From: Acidimicrobiia bacterium
GTDB lineage: Bacteria; Actinomycetota; Acidimicrobiia; Spongiisociales; UBA5794
Assembly: GCA_030598905.1 (NCBI GenBank)
Contig: JAUVPA010000011.1
Coordinates: forward strand, 1-14,310
Length of the DNA: 14,310 nt
Reading direction: 5' to 3'
Positions 6,902 to 13,942 of the stretch are shown in pieces. Below the pieces are notes generated by a model. It was not told where the DNA came from. It made no database searches and saw only the letters and a program-made list of their open reading frames with translations. Position 1 is the first letter of the stretch. Every line of letters begins with the position of its first letter. Both the position numbers and the translations under genes were made by a program.

Positions 6902-8398
6902 GTGAGAATGGCGACTGTGAAGACGCGGAAACCGACGTGGTGGGGCGGCCGCGCCCACATCACCTACACAATCGTCGTGTTTGTGATCCTCGCCTCGCTC
7001 GACAACGCCGCCCTCGCCCTCCTTCTTGCGATGTCGCCGAGCGTCGAGTCTGCATTCAGCATGAGCGCTGCCGCCGTCGGGTTCATCGTGGGAGCACAGA
7101 TACTCGTTACGGCTCTTACGGCAGTCGCCTGGGGTTATGCCGGCGACGCCCGGTCACGCAAACCGCTGCTGCTGTGGGGAACGCTCATCTGGTCCACCGC
7201 GGAGTTCATCTCGACGACGTCCTCGTCATTCGGACAGCTGCTCGTCTGGCAGCTCTTGGCTGCCGTCGGCCTGGGGTCGATTGCCAGCGTTGGCTTCTCC
7301 GTGATCGCGGACTTCATCAGCCCCAAGCGCAGGGGTCTCGCCATGAGCTTCTGGGGGATCTCCCAGGGCTTCGGAGGCATCATCGGCTTCCTCGTCGCCA
7401 GCCAGCTCGGCGCATCCGATCCGACACAACCCTTTGCCGTCTTGGGGGTCCTCGGATTCGTCTTTGCCTTCCTCTACATGTTCACCTTCGATCCTCCGCG
7501 AGGCTTCCGCGAGCCCGAGCTGAGGAAGTTCTACGAAAGTGGCGGGGAATACGAACATCGCATCGACCGCAGTCAGCTCAAATGGCTGGCGAAGCGCCGC
7601 ACCAACGTCTGGCTCGTCCTCCAGGGCGTCACAGCACAAGTCGCGTACGGCGCCCTCGTGTGGTCGGCGCGCCTCTATCAGGAGAAAGTCATCGCCGAGG
7701 GCTACTCGGTCGAGACCGGGGTGATGGTCGGAGGCCTGTTTGCCGTGCTCTTCCAAATCGGCGGTCTCCTCTCGATCATCGGCGGCCTCGTCGGCGATGC
7801 GGCGCAACGACGCTCTCTACGCGGCAGAGCCATCGTGTCGACCGTCGGCATCCTCGGTGCACTCCCCTTCTTCCTCGTCTTCTTCTGGGTGCCGCTTCGC
7901 GGGCTCGAGGTCACGGAGGGGGCCAGCACACTGATCCTGCTGGGTGAGGTGGTGGTGTCGATGTTCACCAACCCGTGGGTGATGCTCGCCTTCGTGTCTT
8001 CGCTGCTGGCGCTGGCCTTCACGTCGGCCGACTCTCCGAATTGGTTCGCCCTGATCACCGACGTCAACCTCCCCGAGCACCGCGGCACCGTGTTTGGTGT
8101 CGGCAACCTGGCAAACGGCGGCGGAAGGTTCGTCGGCAGTTGGGGGGCGTCGATCGTGGCCACGAACATCACCCGCTCCGTCCCGCCCCCCTTCAACTGG
8201 GCGACATCGTTGACGGTATCGCTGGCCTTCTTCCTGCCGACCAGCTTCTGTTATTGGAAGGCCTCGCAGACGTCGCCGGGCGACATCACCGAGGTCAGGG
8301 AGATCCTCGCCAAACGCGGAGCGAATACTGCCCCTCCGTCTCGAGAACCCCCTCCGCCTCGCTACCGCTCGGCACCTCCCCCTGAGGGGGAGGCATAG
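6902..8398 (+). CDS. MFS transporter (Spinster-like major facilitator)
   Basis: About 498 residues with roughly twelve hydrophobic segments. MFS motif A between helices 2 and 3 reads GYAGDARSRKP (78-88), and helices 4-5 have FISPKRRGLAMSFWGISQGF. The fold and the region ALITDVNLPEHRGTVFGVGN resemble Spinster-type and related organic-solute transporters; the substrate is unknown. The start may be GTG at 6902 (GGAG about 10 nt upstream) or ATG at 6908. The last 25 residues (from ANTAPPSREPPPP) are Pro/Arg-rich, unlike an MFS tail, and are encoded by the palindromic repeat at 8341-8440. The original stop was probably displaced by insertion of that repeat. The gene converges with the PLP-enzyme operon. 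Confidence 0.85.
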   Translation: MRMATVKTRKPTWWGGRAHITYTIVVFVILASLDNAALALLLAMSPSVESAFSMSAAAVGFIVGAQILVTALTAVAWGYAGDARSRKPLLLWGTLIWSTAEFISTTSSSFGQLLVWQLLAAVGLGSIASVGFSVIADFISPKRRGLAMSFWGISQGFGGIIGFLVASQLGASDPTQPFAVLGVLGFVFAFLYMFTFDPPRGFREPELRKFYESGGEYEHRIDRSQLKWLAKRRTNVWLVLQGVTAQVAYGALVWSARLYQEKVIAEGYSVETGVMVGGLFAVLFQIGGLLSIIGGLVGDAAQRRSLRGRAIVSTVGILGALPFFLVFFWVPLRGLEVTEGASTLILLGEVVVSMFTNPWVMLAFVSSLLALAFTSADSPNWFALITDVNLPEHRGTVFGVGNLANGGGRFVGSWGASIVATNITRSVPPPFNWATSLTVSLAFFLPTSFCYWKASQTSPGDITEVREILAKRGANTAPPSREPPPPRYRSAPPPEGEA

Positions 8399-8440
8399 GA
8401 GGCGCTTCTCTTGTGCTCCCCCCTCAAGGGGGAGGAAGCT
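8341..8440. repeat. REP-like GC-rich palindromic repeat with two CTCCCCC/GGGGGAG hairpins
   Basis: The stretch contains GCCTCGCTACCGCTCGGC (8356-8373), an imperfect dyad. A near-continuous palindrome CCTCCCCCT/AGGGGGAGG (8375-8393) follows. A second related hairpin is CTCCCCC (8416-8422) / GGGGGAG (8428-8434), with outer arms GCTTC (8404-8408) / GAAGC (8435-8439). Such CCCCCTCCGCCTCGCTAC..GGGGGAGG blocks are the kind of dispersed palindromic element found in many high-GC genomes. Only one locus is visible here, so the dispersed nature is inferred. Confidence 0.6.
8375..8439. terminator. Probable bidirectional terminator between convergent MFS and PLP-enzyme genes
   Basis: Two strong G/C hairpins (8375-8393 and 8404-8439) occupy the space between the MFS stop (8398) and the PLP enzyme stop (8440). 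Their symmetry would let them act on both strands. No T-run follows either hairpin, so termination may be inefficient or Rho-assisted. Confidence 0.5.
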
Positions 8441-9900
8441 CAGAGAGCTGCGACCCTCGCGTTGAAGGCTTCGATCAGGTCGTCGATGGGATCGACCATC
8501 GCTTGGATCGACGTCCAGTAGTCGTCGTCGTACCACTGGGCCTGGATCTCGTGGAACGTCTTGCCCTGCTGTTCGACCCAGGTGTAGTACTTCAGGTTGT
8601 GGATCCGCTTGCGGTCGTAGTAGCTCAGTTCGTGGACATGTTCGATGCCGGCGCCCTGCAAGTAGCGGTGATATGACCCTGCGGCGTCGAGTGTGGTGAA
8701 CTCGCCCCGTTCCTCGGTCAACTCGGCCAACCTGCTTCCATACATCTCCATCGAGTCGGTGCCGACCGTCACAATGACGTCGTTGGATCCCATCTCGTAG
8801 TACTTGGCCAGCTTGATGGCCGATAGCAGGTTGCCGGCTCCCGATATGCCGAGGAGCGGGAGCTGCGCGATGAGGTCGGGCTTCACACCTTGGTCGACCA
8901 GATAGCTGGTTCCGGCAGGCTCGTTGAACAGTCGGATGAGGCTCATCGTGGCCTCGTCGTCCAACCCGATCGCGAAGTCCGTGTTCTTCACGTTGTGGAC
9001 CCACGGGATGTGCTTGTCGCCGATGCCCTCGATGCGGTGTTCACCGAAACCGTTGTAGAGCATGGTGGGACACTGCACGGCCTCGCCCGCCGCGATCTTC
9101 GCCGTCGGGTAGACCTGCTTCAGGTAGTCGCCGCTGCCGATCGTCCCCGCCGAGCCCGTTGTGAGCGTCACTCCTCGGAAGGTGTCGTTCGGCCCCATGT
9201 GAGCGTTCAGGGCCTCCACCATGGCCGGACCTGTGACCGCGTAGTGCCACAGGTAATTTCCGAACTCGTCGAACTGGTTGAAGATGACGAGGTCCTCTCC
9301 GGACTCGCGGAGCTCCCAGCACTTGTCGAAGATCTCCTTGACGTTCGACTCCGAGCCGGGCGTCTTGATGATGTCCCCCGCAACATTCTCGAGCCATTCG
9401 AAGCGCTCCCGACTCATACCTTTCGGCAAGATCGCGATCGACTCGCAGCCGAGGAGGTTCGAGTCGTAGGCGCCGCCCCGGCAGTAGTTGCCCGTCGAGG
9501 GCCAAACGGCCTTCTGCGTCGCCGGATCGAACTGGCCCGTCACCAGACGTGGCACCAGACACCCGAACGCAGCACCCACCTTGTGGGCGCCCGTGGGGAA
9601 CCACTTACCCACCAGTTGGAGGATGCGGGCATCAACGCCGGTGAGCTCCGGAGGGAGTTCGATGACGTTGACTGGGCCGTAGCCGCCACCATGTGATATC
9701 GGTTCGTTGTGCCAAGTGATGCGGAAGAGGTTCAGTGGATCGAGATCCCGTAGTCCCACGTCTTTCAGCGACGTGGCCACGTCCGCCGGGATGAGAGACG
9801 GGTCCTTCATCTGGGCGAACGTCGGGATGCGGATCGACCGCTCCTTGGCGGTGCGTGCCGCAGACGCCAGCGCCTCTTCGTGGACGGTGAGATCGATCAT
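8440..9900 (-). CDS. TrpB-like fold-type II PLP-dependent enzyme, function unknown
   Basis: A 486-residue protein. KWFPTGAHKVGAAF (99-112) contains a TGAHK motif as in tryptophan synthase beta, so K107 is the likely Schiff-base lysine. WPSTGNYCRGGA (133-144) is the substrate-carboxylate/Asn loop of fold-type II enzymes. A Ser/Gly-rich LTTGSAGTIGSGDYL and VTVGTDSMEMYGSRL lie further on. It lacks the length and flanking motifs of true TrpB. It belongs to a family usually labelled only 'pyridoxal-phosphate dependent enzyme', which I know mainly from amino-acid or purine catabolic neighbourhoods. It is the last gene of the carbamoyltransferase operon, 24 nt after the threonine-synthase-like gene, with AAGGA 7-8 nt before its ATG. 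Ammonia elimination or beta-replacement on an amino acid such as 2,3-diaminopropionate is a guess from the YgeX analogy. Confidence 0.8.
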   Translation of the reverse strand: MIDLTVHEEALASAARTAKERSIRIPTFAQMKDPSLIPADVATSLKDVGLRDLDPLNLFRITWHNEPISHGGGYGPVNVIELPPELTGVDARILQLVGKWFPTGAHKVGAAFGCLVPRLVTGQFDPATQKAVWPSTGNYCRGGAYDSNLLGCESIAILPKGMSRERFEWLENVAGDIIKTPGSESNVKEIFDKCWELRESGEDLVIFNQFDEFGNYLWHYAVTGPAMVEALNAHMGPNDTFRGVTLTTGSAGTIGSGDYLKQVYPTAKIAAGEAVQCPTMLYNGFGEHRIEGIGDKHIPWVHNVKNTDFAIGLDDEATMSLIRLFNEPAGTSYLVDQGVKPDLIAQLPLLGISGAGNLLSAIKLAKYYEMGSNDVIVTVGTDSMEMYGSRLAELTEERGEFTTLDAAGSYHRYLQGAGIEHVHELSYYDRKRIHNLKYYTWVEQQGKTFHEIQAQWYDDDYWTSIQAMVDPIDDLIEAFNARVAAL

Positions 9901-9924
9901 CTTGTAGTCCTTGGTTGTTGGTTG

Positions 9925-11190
9925 TTAATTGTTCGCCAGAGCTTCGCGAAGAGAATCCAGGGTGGGAGCCACTCTCATGGGGGTTGTGCCGGTGGCCCCG
10001 ACTGCCTTCATGGCGGAGGCGACGTCTTTGAGGCCGCTGCCGGTGGCGATCACCACGACCTTGTCGTGCGAGTCGATCAGATTGCGATCGACGGCTTTGA
10101 CGACCCCCGCATACGCGGCGGCCCCTGCAGGTTCGGCGAAGACTCCTGATCCGCGCGCCAAGGTGGGAATGGCCGCCAGGATCTCGTCGTCTGATACGCG
10201 CAAGTAGGCACCGCCGGTGTCTCGCACTGCGGCCATGGCCTTGACCCGATCTCGCGGTAGATCGGCGCTGATCGAATCGGCGACGGTGTTGGCAGCGATC
10301 GGTGGTTTGGTGAGAACGTCCTCGCCGCCTTCATAGGCCTGGACCAAGAAGTCACTACCCGCAGCCTGAATTCCGAAAATGCGGGGGGTGTGGTCGACGA
10401 GACCAAGAGCGAGGGCGTCCTTCGCCCCCTTGTGGACACCGCCGATGATGGACCCGTCCCCGACACTGACGAAGATGGCGTCCGGTGCTTCCCAGCCGAG
10501 TTGTTCGTAGATCTCGAGGGCGACCGTCTTCTTGCCCTCCGTCATGTAGGGGTTGTAGCCGGTGTTCCGGTTGTACCAGCCGTACTCGGCCGCTGCGGCC
10601 ATACACAACTCGAAAGCGTCGGTATAGCTGCCATCGACCAAGGCGACAGTGGATCCATATGCGAGCAGCTGAGCGATCTTCGCCTCTGGCGCAGAGGCCG
10701 GAACGAAGATGACGTTGGCCTGTCCCACGCTGGCGGCAAGACCGCTCAACGCGGCTGCGGCGTTCCCCGTGCTCGCCGTTGTCACGATGGAGGCGCCGCG
10801 CTCCTGGGCCTTGACGACCGCCATGGCCGACGCCCGGTCCTTCAGCGACGCCGTCGGCTGGCGCCCCTCGTCCTTCACCCACAGGCCACCGACTCCAACG
10901 GCTCCCGCCAGGCGCGGAGCGTCGTACAGCGGCGTTCCTCCCACCGTCAACGGCGGCACCGGCGCGTCTGGCGCTATCGGCAGCACGGCCCGATAGCGCC
11001 ACATCGTCTGGTCCCGGTCGGCTTCGAGAGCCTTCTTCGTGAGGTTCGATGCGACGGCCTCGTAGTTGTAGCCGACGTCGAGTATCCCCTCGTCGCCGTG
11101 GTCGGGACAGACGTAGTCGACTTCATCGGGCGAATACGTCTTGGCGCACACAACACAGGTGAGACCGGTGACGTGAGTGGCCGTGGTCAT
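9925..11190 (-). CDS. Threonine-synthase-like fold-type II PLP enzyme with N-terminal zinc-ribbon motif
   Basis: A 421-residue protein from the ATG at 11190. That ATG overlaps the carbamate kinase stop (ATGA, 11187-11190), so translation is coupled. An N-terminal C12-V-V-C15 and C28-P-D-H31 pattern suggests a zinc ribbon, common in archaeal and actinobacterial threonine synthases. The PLP lysine is K117 in QPTASLKDRA, where the usual motif is NPTGSFKDRG. TTASTGNAAAAL (137-148) is the Asn loop and ATGSGLKDV the C-terminal phosphate-binding loop. A real threonine synthase is normally encoded with homoserine genes. Its place after carbamate kinase suggests a specialised catabolic or amino-acid-processing role, for example as an ammonia-lyase. 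Threonine synthase itself cannot be excluded. Confidence 0.83.
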   Translation of the reverse strand: MTTATHVTGLTCVVCAKTYSPDEVDYVCPDHGDEGILDVGYNYEAVASNLTKKALEADRDQTMWRYRAVLPIAPDAPVPPLTVGGTPLYDAPRLAGAVGVGGLWVKDEGRQPTASLKDRASAMAVVKAQERGASIVTTASTGNAAAALSGLAASVGQANVIFVPASAPEAKIAQLLAYGSTVALVDGSYTDAFELCMAAAAEYGWYNRNTGYNPYMTEGKKTVALEIYEQLGWEAPDAIFVSVGDGSIIGGVHKGAKDALALGLVDHTPRIFGIQAAGSDFLVQAYEGGEDVLTKPPIAANTVADSISADLPRDRVKAMAAVRDTGGAYLRVSDDEILAAIPTLARGSGVFAEPAGAAAYAGVVKAVDRNLIDSHDKVVVIATGSGLKDVASAMKAVGATGTTPMRVAPTLDSLREALANN

Positions 11191-12128
11191 TGCGTGATCC
11201 GCGTGCCCGTCTCGCCAGCGATCGCCCGGCCGATGTTCTCCGGCGTCGTGATGATCGCTTCCTTGCCGCCCGCCTCGAGGAATTGCACGACGGCCCGGAT
11301 TTTCGGAGCCATCGAGCCCTCGGCAAAGTGGCCCCCCTCGTCGAGATGCGCCTTGGCCTCTGCGAGGGTCATCGAGTCGAGGAACTCCTGGTCGGGCTGA
11401 CCCCACCGGAGCGCGACCTTCTCGACCGCCGTCGAGATCACCAACACGTCGGCTTCGATCTCCGCAGCAAGCAGGGCCGATGCGAGATCTTTGTCGATCA
11501 CGGCAGGCACCCCGTGCAAATCGCCCCGATCGTCGGCAACGACGGGAATGCCGCCACCGCCGACTGTGATGACGATCACACCGGTGTCCATCAGCTGCTT
11601 GACAACGTCGATCTCGACGATCCGCAGCGGCTTCGGAGACGCAACCACCCGGCGCCAGCCGCGGCCGGCGTCCTCCATGACGTCCCATCCGTCCTCATCG
11701 CGGCGACGGTTTGCCTCGTCCTCCGAAAGGAACGAGCCGATCGGCTTCGTCGGCGTGGCGAGAGCGGGATCGTTTCGATCGACCTCGACCTGGGTGACAA
11801 CGGTCGCCACGGAACGGTCGATATTGCGCTCACGTAAGTCGTTGATCAGGTTCTGCTGGAGCATGTAGCCGATCGCACCCTGGGTATCGGCCCCGCAGAC
11901 ATCGAGCGGCACCTCGTGGAGCTCGCTCGACGCCAACTCGGAGCGGCGCAAGATGAACCCGATCTGGGGTCCGTTGCCGTGCGAGATGGCCACGTCCCAC
12001 CCGTCGGAGACGAGGTTGGCGATGTGGTGGTCCGTCTCACCGGCGGCGATGTACTGGTCCTCGACCGACTTGCGCTCCGGACTGGTGATGAGGGAGTTTC
12101 CCCCGATGGCAACAACAGCTCGCGGCAT
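11187..12128 (-). CDS. arcC: Carbamate kinase
   Basis: A 313-residue protein that converts carbamoyl phosphate and ADP to ATP, CO2 and ammonia in the cytoplasm. It has the N-terminal AIGGNSL (7-13), the HGNGPQIG loop (50-57) and GRGWRRVVASPKP, the substrate-lid segment typical of the family. It also has TVGGGGIPV, AVIDKDLASALLA (nucleotide and metal-site lysine/aspartate), STAVEKVALRWGQP and FAEGSMAPKI near the end. The length is normal and nothing is missing. Its ATG overlaps the stop of the upstream carbamoyltransferase by one base (TAATG), and its own stop overlaps the next start. Its place directly after a carbamoyltransferase points to carbamoyl-phosphate use for ATP, as in the arginine deiminase and ygeW/yqeA systems. 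In E. coli the ygeW-cluster copy is called yqeA. Confidence 0.93.
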   Translation of the reverse strand: MPRAVVAIGGNSLITSPERKSVEDQYIAAGETDHHIANLVSDGWDVAISHGNGPQIGFILRRSELASSELHEVPLDVCGADTQGAIGYMLQQNLINDLRERNIDRSVATVVTQVEVDRNDPALATPTKPIGSFLSEDEANRRRDEDGWDVMEDAGRGWRRVVASPKPLRIVEIDVVKQLMDTGVIVITVGGGGIPVVADDRGDLHGVPAVIDKDLASALLAAEIEADVLVISTAVEKVALRWGQPDQEFLDSMTLAEAKAHLDEGGHFAEGSMAPKIRAVVQFLEAGGKEAIITTPENIGRAIAGETGTRITQ

Positions 12129-13078
12129 TACTCCATCGCCCCAAGGACGAGGGACAGCAGCGCCATCCTCATCACGACACCGTTGTAGGCCTCTTGCCAG
12201 TACCGGGCGTGCTTGAGCTGATCTACCTCAGGAAGCAGCTCGTCCATACGAGGCAGCGAGTGGAGGATGATCGAGTCCCCCTTGGCCCGGCTCATGACGT
12301 CGGCTGTGATCTGATAGTTGGCCGGCGTCAGGCCGTAGTCGTCCTGCTTCTCCTGCCGAGAAGCGGTGTAATCGGGCTGAACCACCGGCTCCATGTAGAT
12401 CACGTCGGCTTCGGCGATGACCTCATCGATGTGGTCGACAACGCGATAGCTGGTGCCCAACCCGTCGAGCTCGCCAAGGAACTCTTCGGTCGGGGACATG
12501 TCCTCGGGACCGAGGATGACCATCTCGGCGTCGAACTGGGACAAGGCGTAGCCGATGGAGTGCATCGTGCGCATGCGATGGTCGCCGATGCAGACGAAGG
12601 ACAAGCCGTCGAGAGTGCCCTTCTCCTTGTAGACGGTGTAGAGGTCGGTCAGCACCTGAGTGGGATGTTCTCCCCAGCCGTCGCCGGCATTGATGACGGG
12701 GATCGACGCCCACCGGGCCGCCTCGTGGGGCGCACCTTGTTGGAAGTGGCGCATCACGATGGCGTCGCCGTAGTACTCCAACATGTGGACGGTGTCTTTG
12801 ATCGACTCCTGGTAGAAGTCCCCGGCACGGGTCATCTTGGCATCGGAGAATCCCGTGACCCCGCCGCCGAGGCGCAACATGGCGGCTTCATGAGCGAGCC
12901 TGGTGCGGGTCGAGGGCTGGTAGAAGGCCGTGACGAGCGTCTTGGTGGCAAGCAGATCCGTGTTGCGCCGTTCCCGAGCGATCGGCTCGAGCCGATCGGC
13001 TACCTGAAAGACGTGGAAGAACTCGTTCCGCTCGAACTCCTTCAGCGACAGGATGTCGCGTCCCGCAAAGCTGCGCAT
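12128..13078 (-). CDS. Aspartate-carbamoyltransferase-like enzyme with altered substrate site
   Basis: A 316-residue protein from the ATG at 13078, chosen for the GAGAGGAG site just upstream although the frame opens at 13156. It carries the carbamoyl-phosphate motif STRTR (56-60), HPTQ (138-141) and SLPRMDE (274-280), as in PyrB. Positions that select aspartate differ. The PyrB loop with Ser and Lys (S..KKGETL) is replaced around DAKMTRAGDFYQESIKDT (79-96). The usual TRVQ-type segment reads YMEPVVQPDY (228-237), and the HPLPR motif is HSLPR. It is therefore probably not the pyrimidine enzyme but a relative using another amine or ureido substrate, perhaps in the phosphorolytic direction. It leads the operon with carbamate kinase, and no regulatory PyrI or other pyrimidine genes are nearby. 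True PyrB of a divergent clade is the main alternative. Confidence 0.85.
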   Translation of the reverse strand: MRSFAGRDILSLKEFERNEFFHVFQVADRLEPIARERRNTDLLATKTLVTAFYQPSTRTRLAHEAAMLRLGGGVTGFSDAKMTRAGDFYQESIKDTVHMLEYYGDAIVMRHFQQGAPHEAARWASIPVINAGDGWGEHPTQVLTDLYTVYKEKGTLDGLSFVCIGDHRMRTMHSIGYALSQFDAEMVILGPEDMSPTEEFLGELDGLGTSYRVVDHIDEVIAEADVIYMEPVVQPDYTASRQEKQDDYGLTPANYQITADVMSRAKGDSIILHSLPRMDELLPEVDQLKHARYWQEAYNGVVMRMALLSLVLGAME

Positions 13079-13082
13079 GTTG

Positions 13083-13090
13083 CTCCTCTC
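13083..13090 (-). promoter_or_regulatory. Ribosome binding site fixing the carbamoyltransferase start
   Basis: GAGAGGAG on the minus strand lies 4 nt before the ATG at 13078. It selects that start over the longer frame beginning at 13156, which would also run through the putative regulator operator. Confidence 0.75.
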
Positions 13091-13145
13091 AAAACGCGGA
13101 GGCTGGACAGCACGCCCGCCCTCCGATACGATCGTCTCTGACAAT

Positions 13146-13165
13146 TGGTCATACAACCATACAAC
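13146..13165. promoter_or_regulatory. Candidate GntR/HutC operator and tandem repeat in the divergent promoter region
   Basis: TGGTCATACAACCA (13146-13159) is a dyad TGGT-N2-TA-N2-ACCA, with five of seven base pairs symmetric. HutC/FadR-class GntR regulators bind short dyads ending TGGT..ACCA; the DasR site TGGTCTAGACCA is a known example. The same place holds a head-to-tail 8-bp repeat, CATACAAC at 13150-13157 and 13158-13165. It sits between the two divergent starts (13078 and 13204), so one site could control both transcripts. Binding is inferred. Confidence 0.5.
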
Positions 13166-13203
13166 CCGACAACTCTATCACCGAAACGAGCAGGCGTCGA
13201 TAC

Positions 13204-13932
13204 ATGATCAGCCGCGGTCCCACGCTCACCGAACAAGTGCGCCAACACATCAGCCAACAGATCGCCGAAGAGGTCTACGAGGACGGCCGCATTCCGTCGG
13301 AGGCGGAGCTTGCCGAAGAACTCGGCGTCAGCCGCACCACGATCCGCGACGCGCTCAGCCGCTTGGAGCACGAGGGATCGGTCATCCGCCGCCAAGGGGC
13401 GGGGACCTTTGTCAACGAACACGGACTCCAGATCAAATCGCGGCTCGACGAGGTGTGGTCTTACGAAGAAGTGCTCGAGGCACACGGCTATACCCCCGCC
13501 GTTCGCGTTGTATCCGTTGCGACGTCGGCCGCCGACGAAGAGGACCAGGCTGTGTTCGGCGACGATGGCGACGTGATCGTGATCGAGAAGCTCTTCCTCG
13601 AAGACGACGAGCCGGTGGTGATGGCATCGAACCGGGTGCCGGTCGCCGCGGTCGATGGTGATGTCACACAAGCAGACGCAGCCTCCCCCATCTACGAATT
13701 CCTCGCCGACCGCTGCGGCGCTCACCTCGCGTACTACCTCACTGATGTGGTGCCTGAGTCCGTTGACGCCGCCGTGGCCGAACGTCTCGGCGTCGAGGAG
13801 GGGACCGCCGTCGTGCGCCTGCAGGAGATTGGGTACGACCAGGACAGCCAACCCATCGTCCGGGCATCCTCGTGGTTCCGCGACGAATTGCTCCGATTCA
13901 GAATGATCCGAAGAAAGTCACCAACGACATGA
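13204..13932 (+). CDS. GntR-family (HutC/UTRA) transcriptional regulator
   Basis: A 242-residue protein. The N-terminal winged helix-turn-helix (about 8-71) has IPSEAELAEELGVSRTTIRDALSRLEHEG and the wing IRRQGAGTFV (61-70), the GntR signature. Residues from about 90 to 235 form a UTRA-type ligand-binding domain, with EKLFLEDDEPVVMASNRVP in its core and RLQEIGYDQDSQPIVRASSWFRDE near the end. HutC-type members usually repress neighbouring catabolic genes until a pathway metabolite binds. It is divergent from the carbamoyltransferase operon and 10 nt upstream of a second carbamoyltransferase, so it probably controls both sides. The ligand may be the carbamoylated substrate of the pathway (inference). 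Confidence 0.92.
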   Translation: MISRGPTLTEQVRQHISQQIAEEVYEDGRIPSEAELAEELGVSRTTIRDALSRLEHEGSVIRRQGAGTFVNEHGLQIKSRLDEVWSYEEVLEAHGYTPAVRVVSVATSAADEEDQAVFGDDGDVIVIEKLFLEDDEPVVMASNRVPVAAVDGDVTQADAASPIYEFLADRCGAHLAYYLTDVVPESVDAAVAERLGVEEGTAVVRLQEIGYDQDSQPIVRASSWFRDELLRFRMIRRKSPTT

Positions 13933-13936
13933 GGAG
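13932..13936 (+). promoter_or_regulatory. Ribosome binding site of the second carbamoyltransferase
   Basis: AGGAG overlaps the regulator's TGA stop by one base and lies 6 nt before the ATG at 13943, supporting a two-gene operon. Confidence 0.7.
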
Positions 13937-13942
13937 AAGTTG

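Noticed and set aside
7817..9004. A 395-residue minus-strand open frame
   Set aside because: It overlaps the MFS gene and the TrpB-like PLP gene in other frames. It is Arg/Gly-rich with no domain, so it is a high-GC shadow.
9901..9924. AAC-rich repeated bases between the two PLP genes (minus strand AACAACCAACAACC)
   Set aside because: It is only a short low-complexity spacer before a ribosome binding site. It has no array structure or unit conservation that would make it a functional repeat.
11191..11688. N-terminal extension of the threonine-synthase-like frame up to 11688
   Set aside because: The extension runs inside the carbamate kinase gene in another frame. The ATG at 11190 with ATGA coupling and a zinc-ribbon start is much better supported.
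13079..13156. Longer carbamoyltransferase start at 13156
   Set aside because: The extra 26 residues have no family match, and the start would lie in the operator region. A strong ribosome binding site precedes 13078.
13042..13851. A 269-residue minus-strand open frame across the GntR gene
   Set aside because: It is antisense to a clear GntR/UTRA protein and carries no motif.
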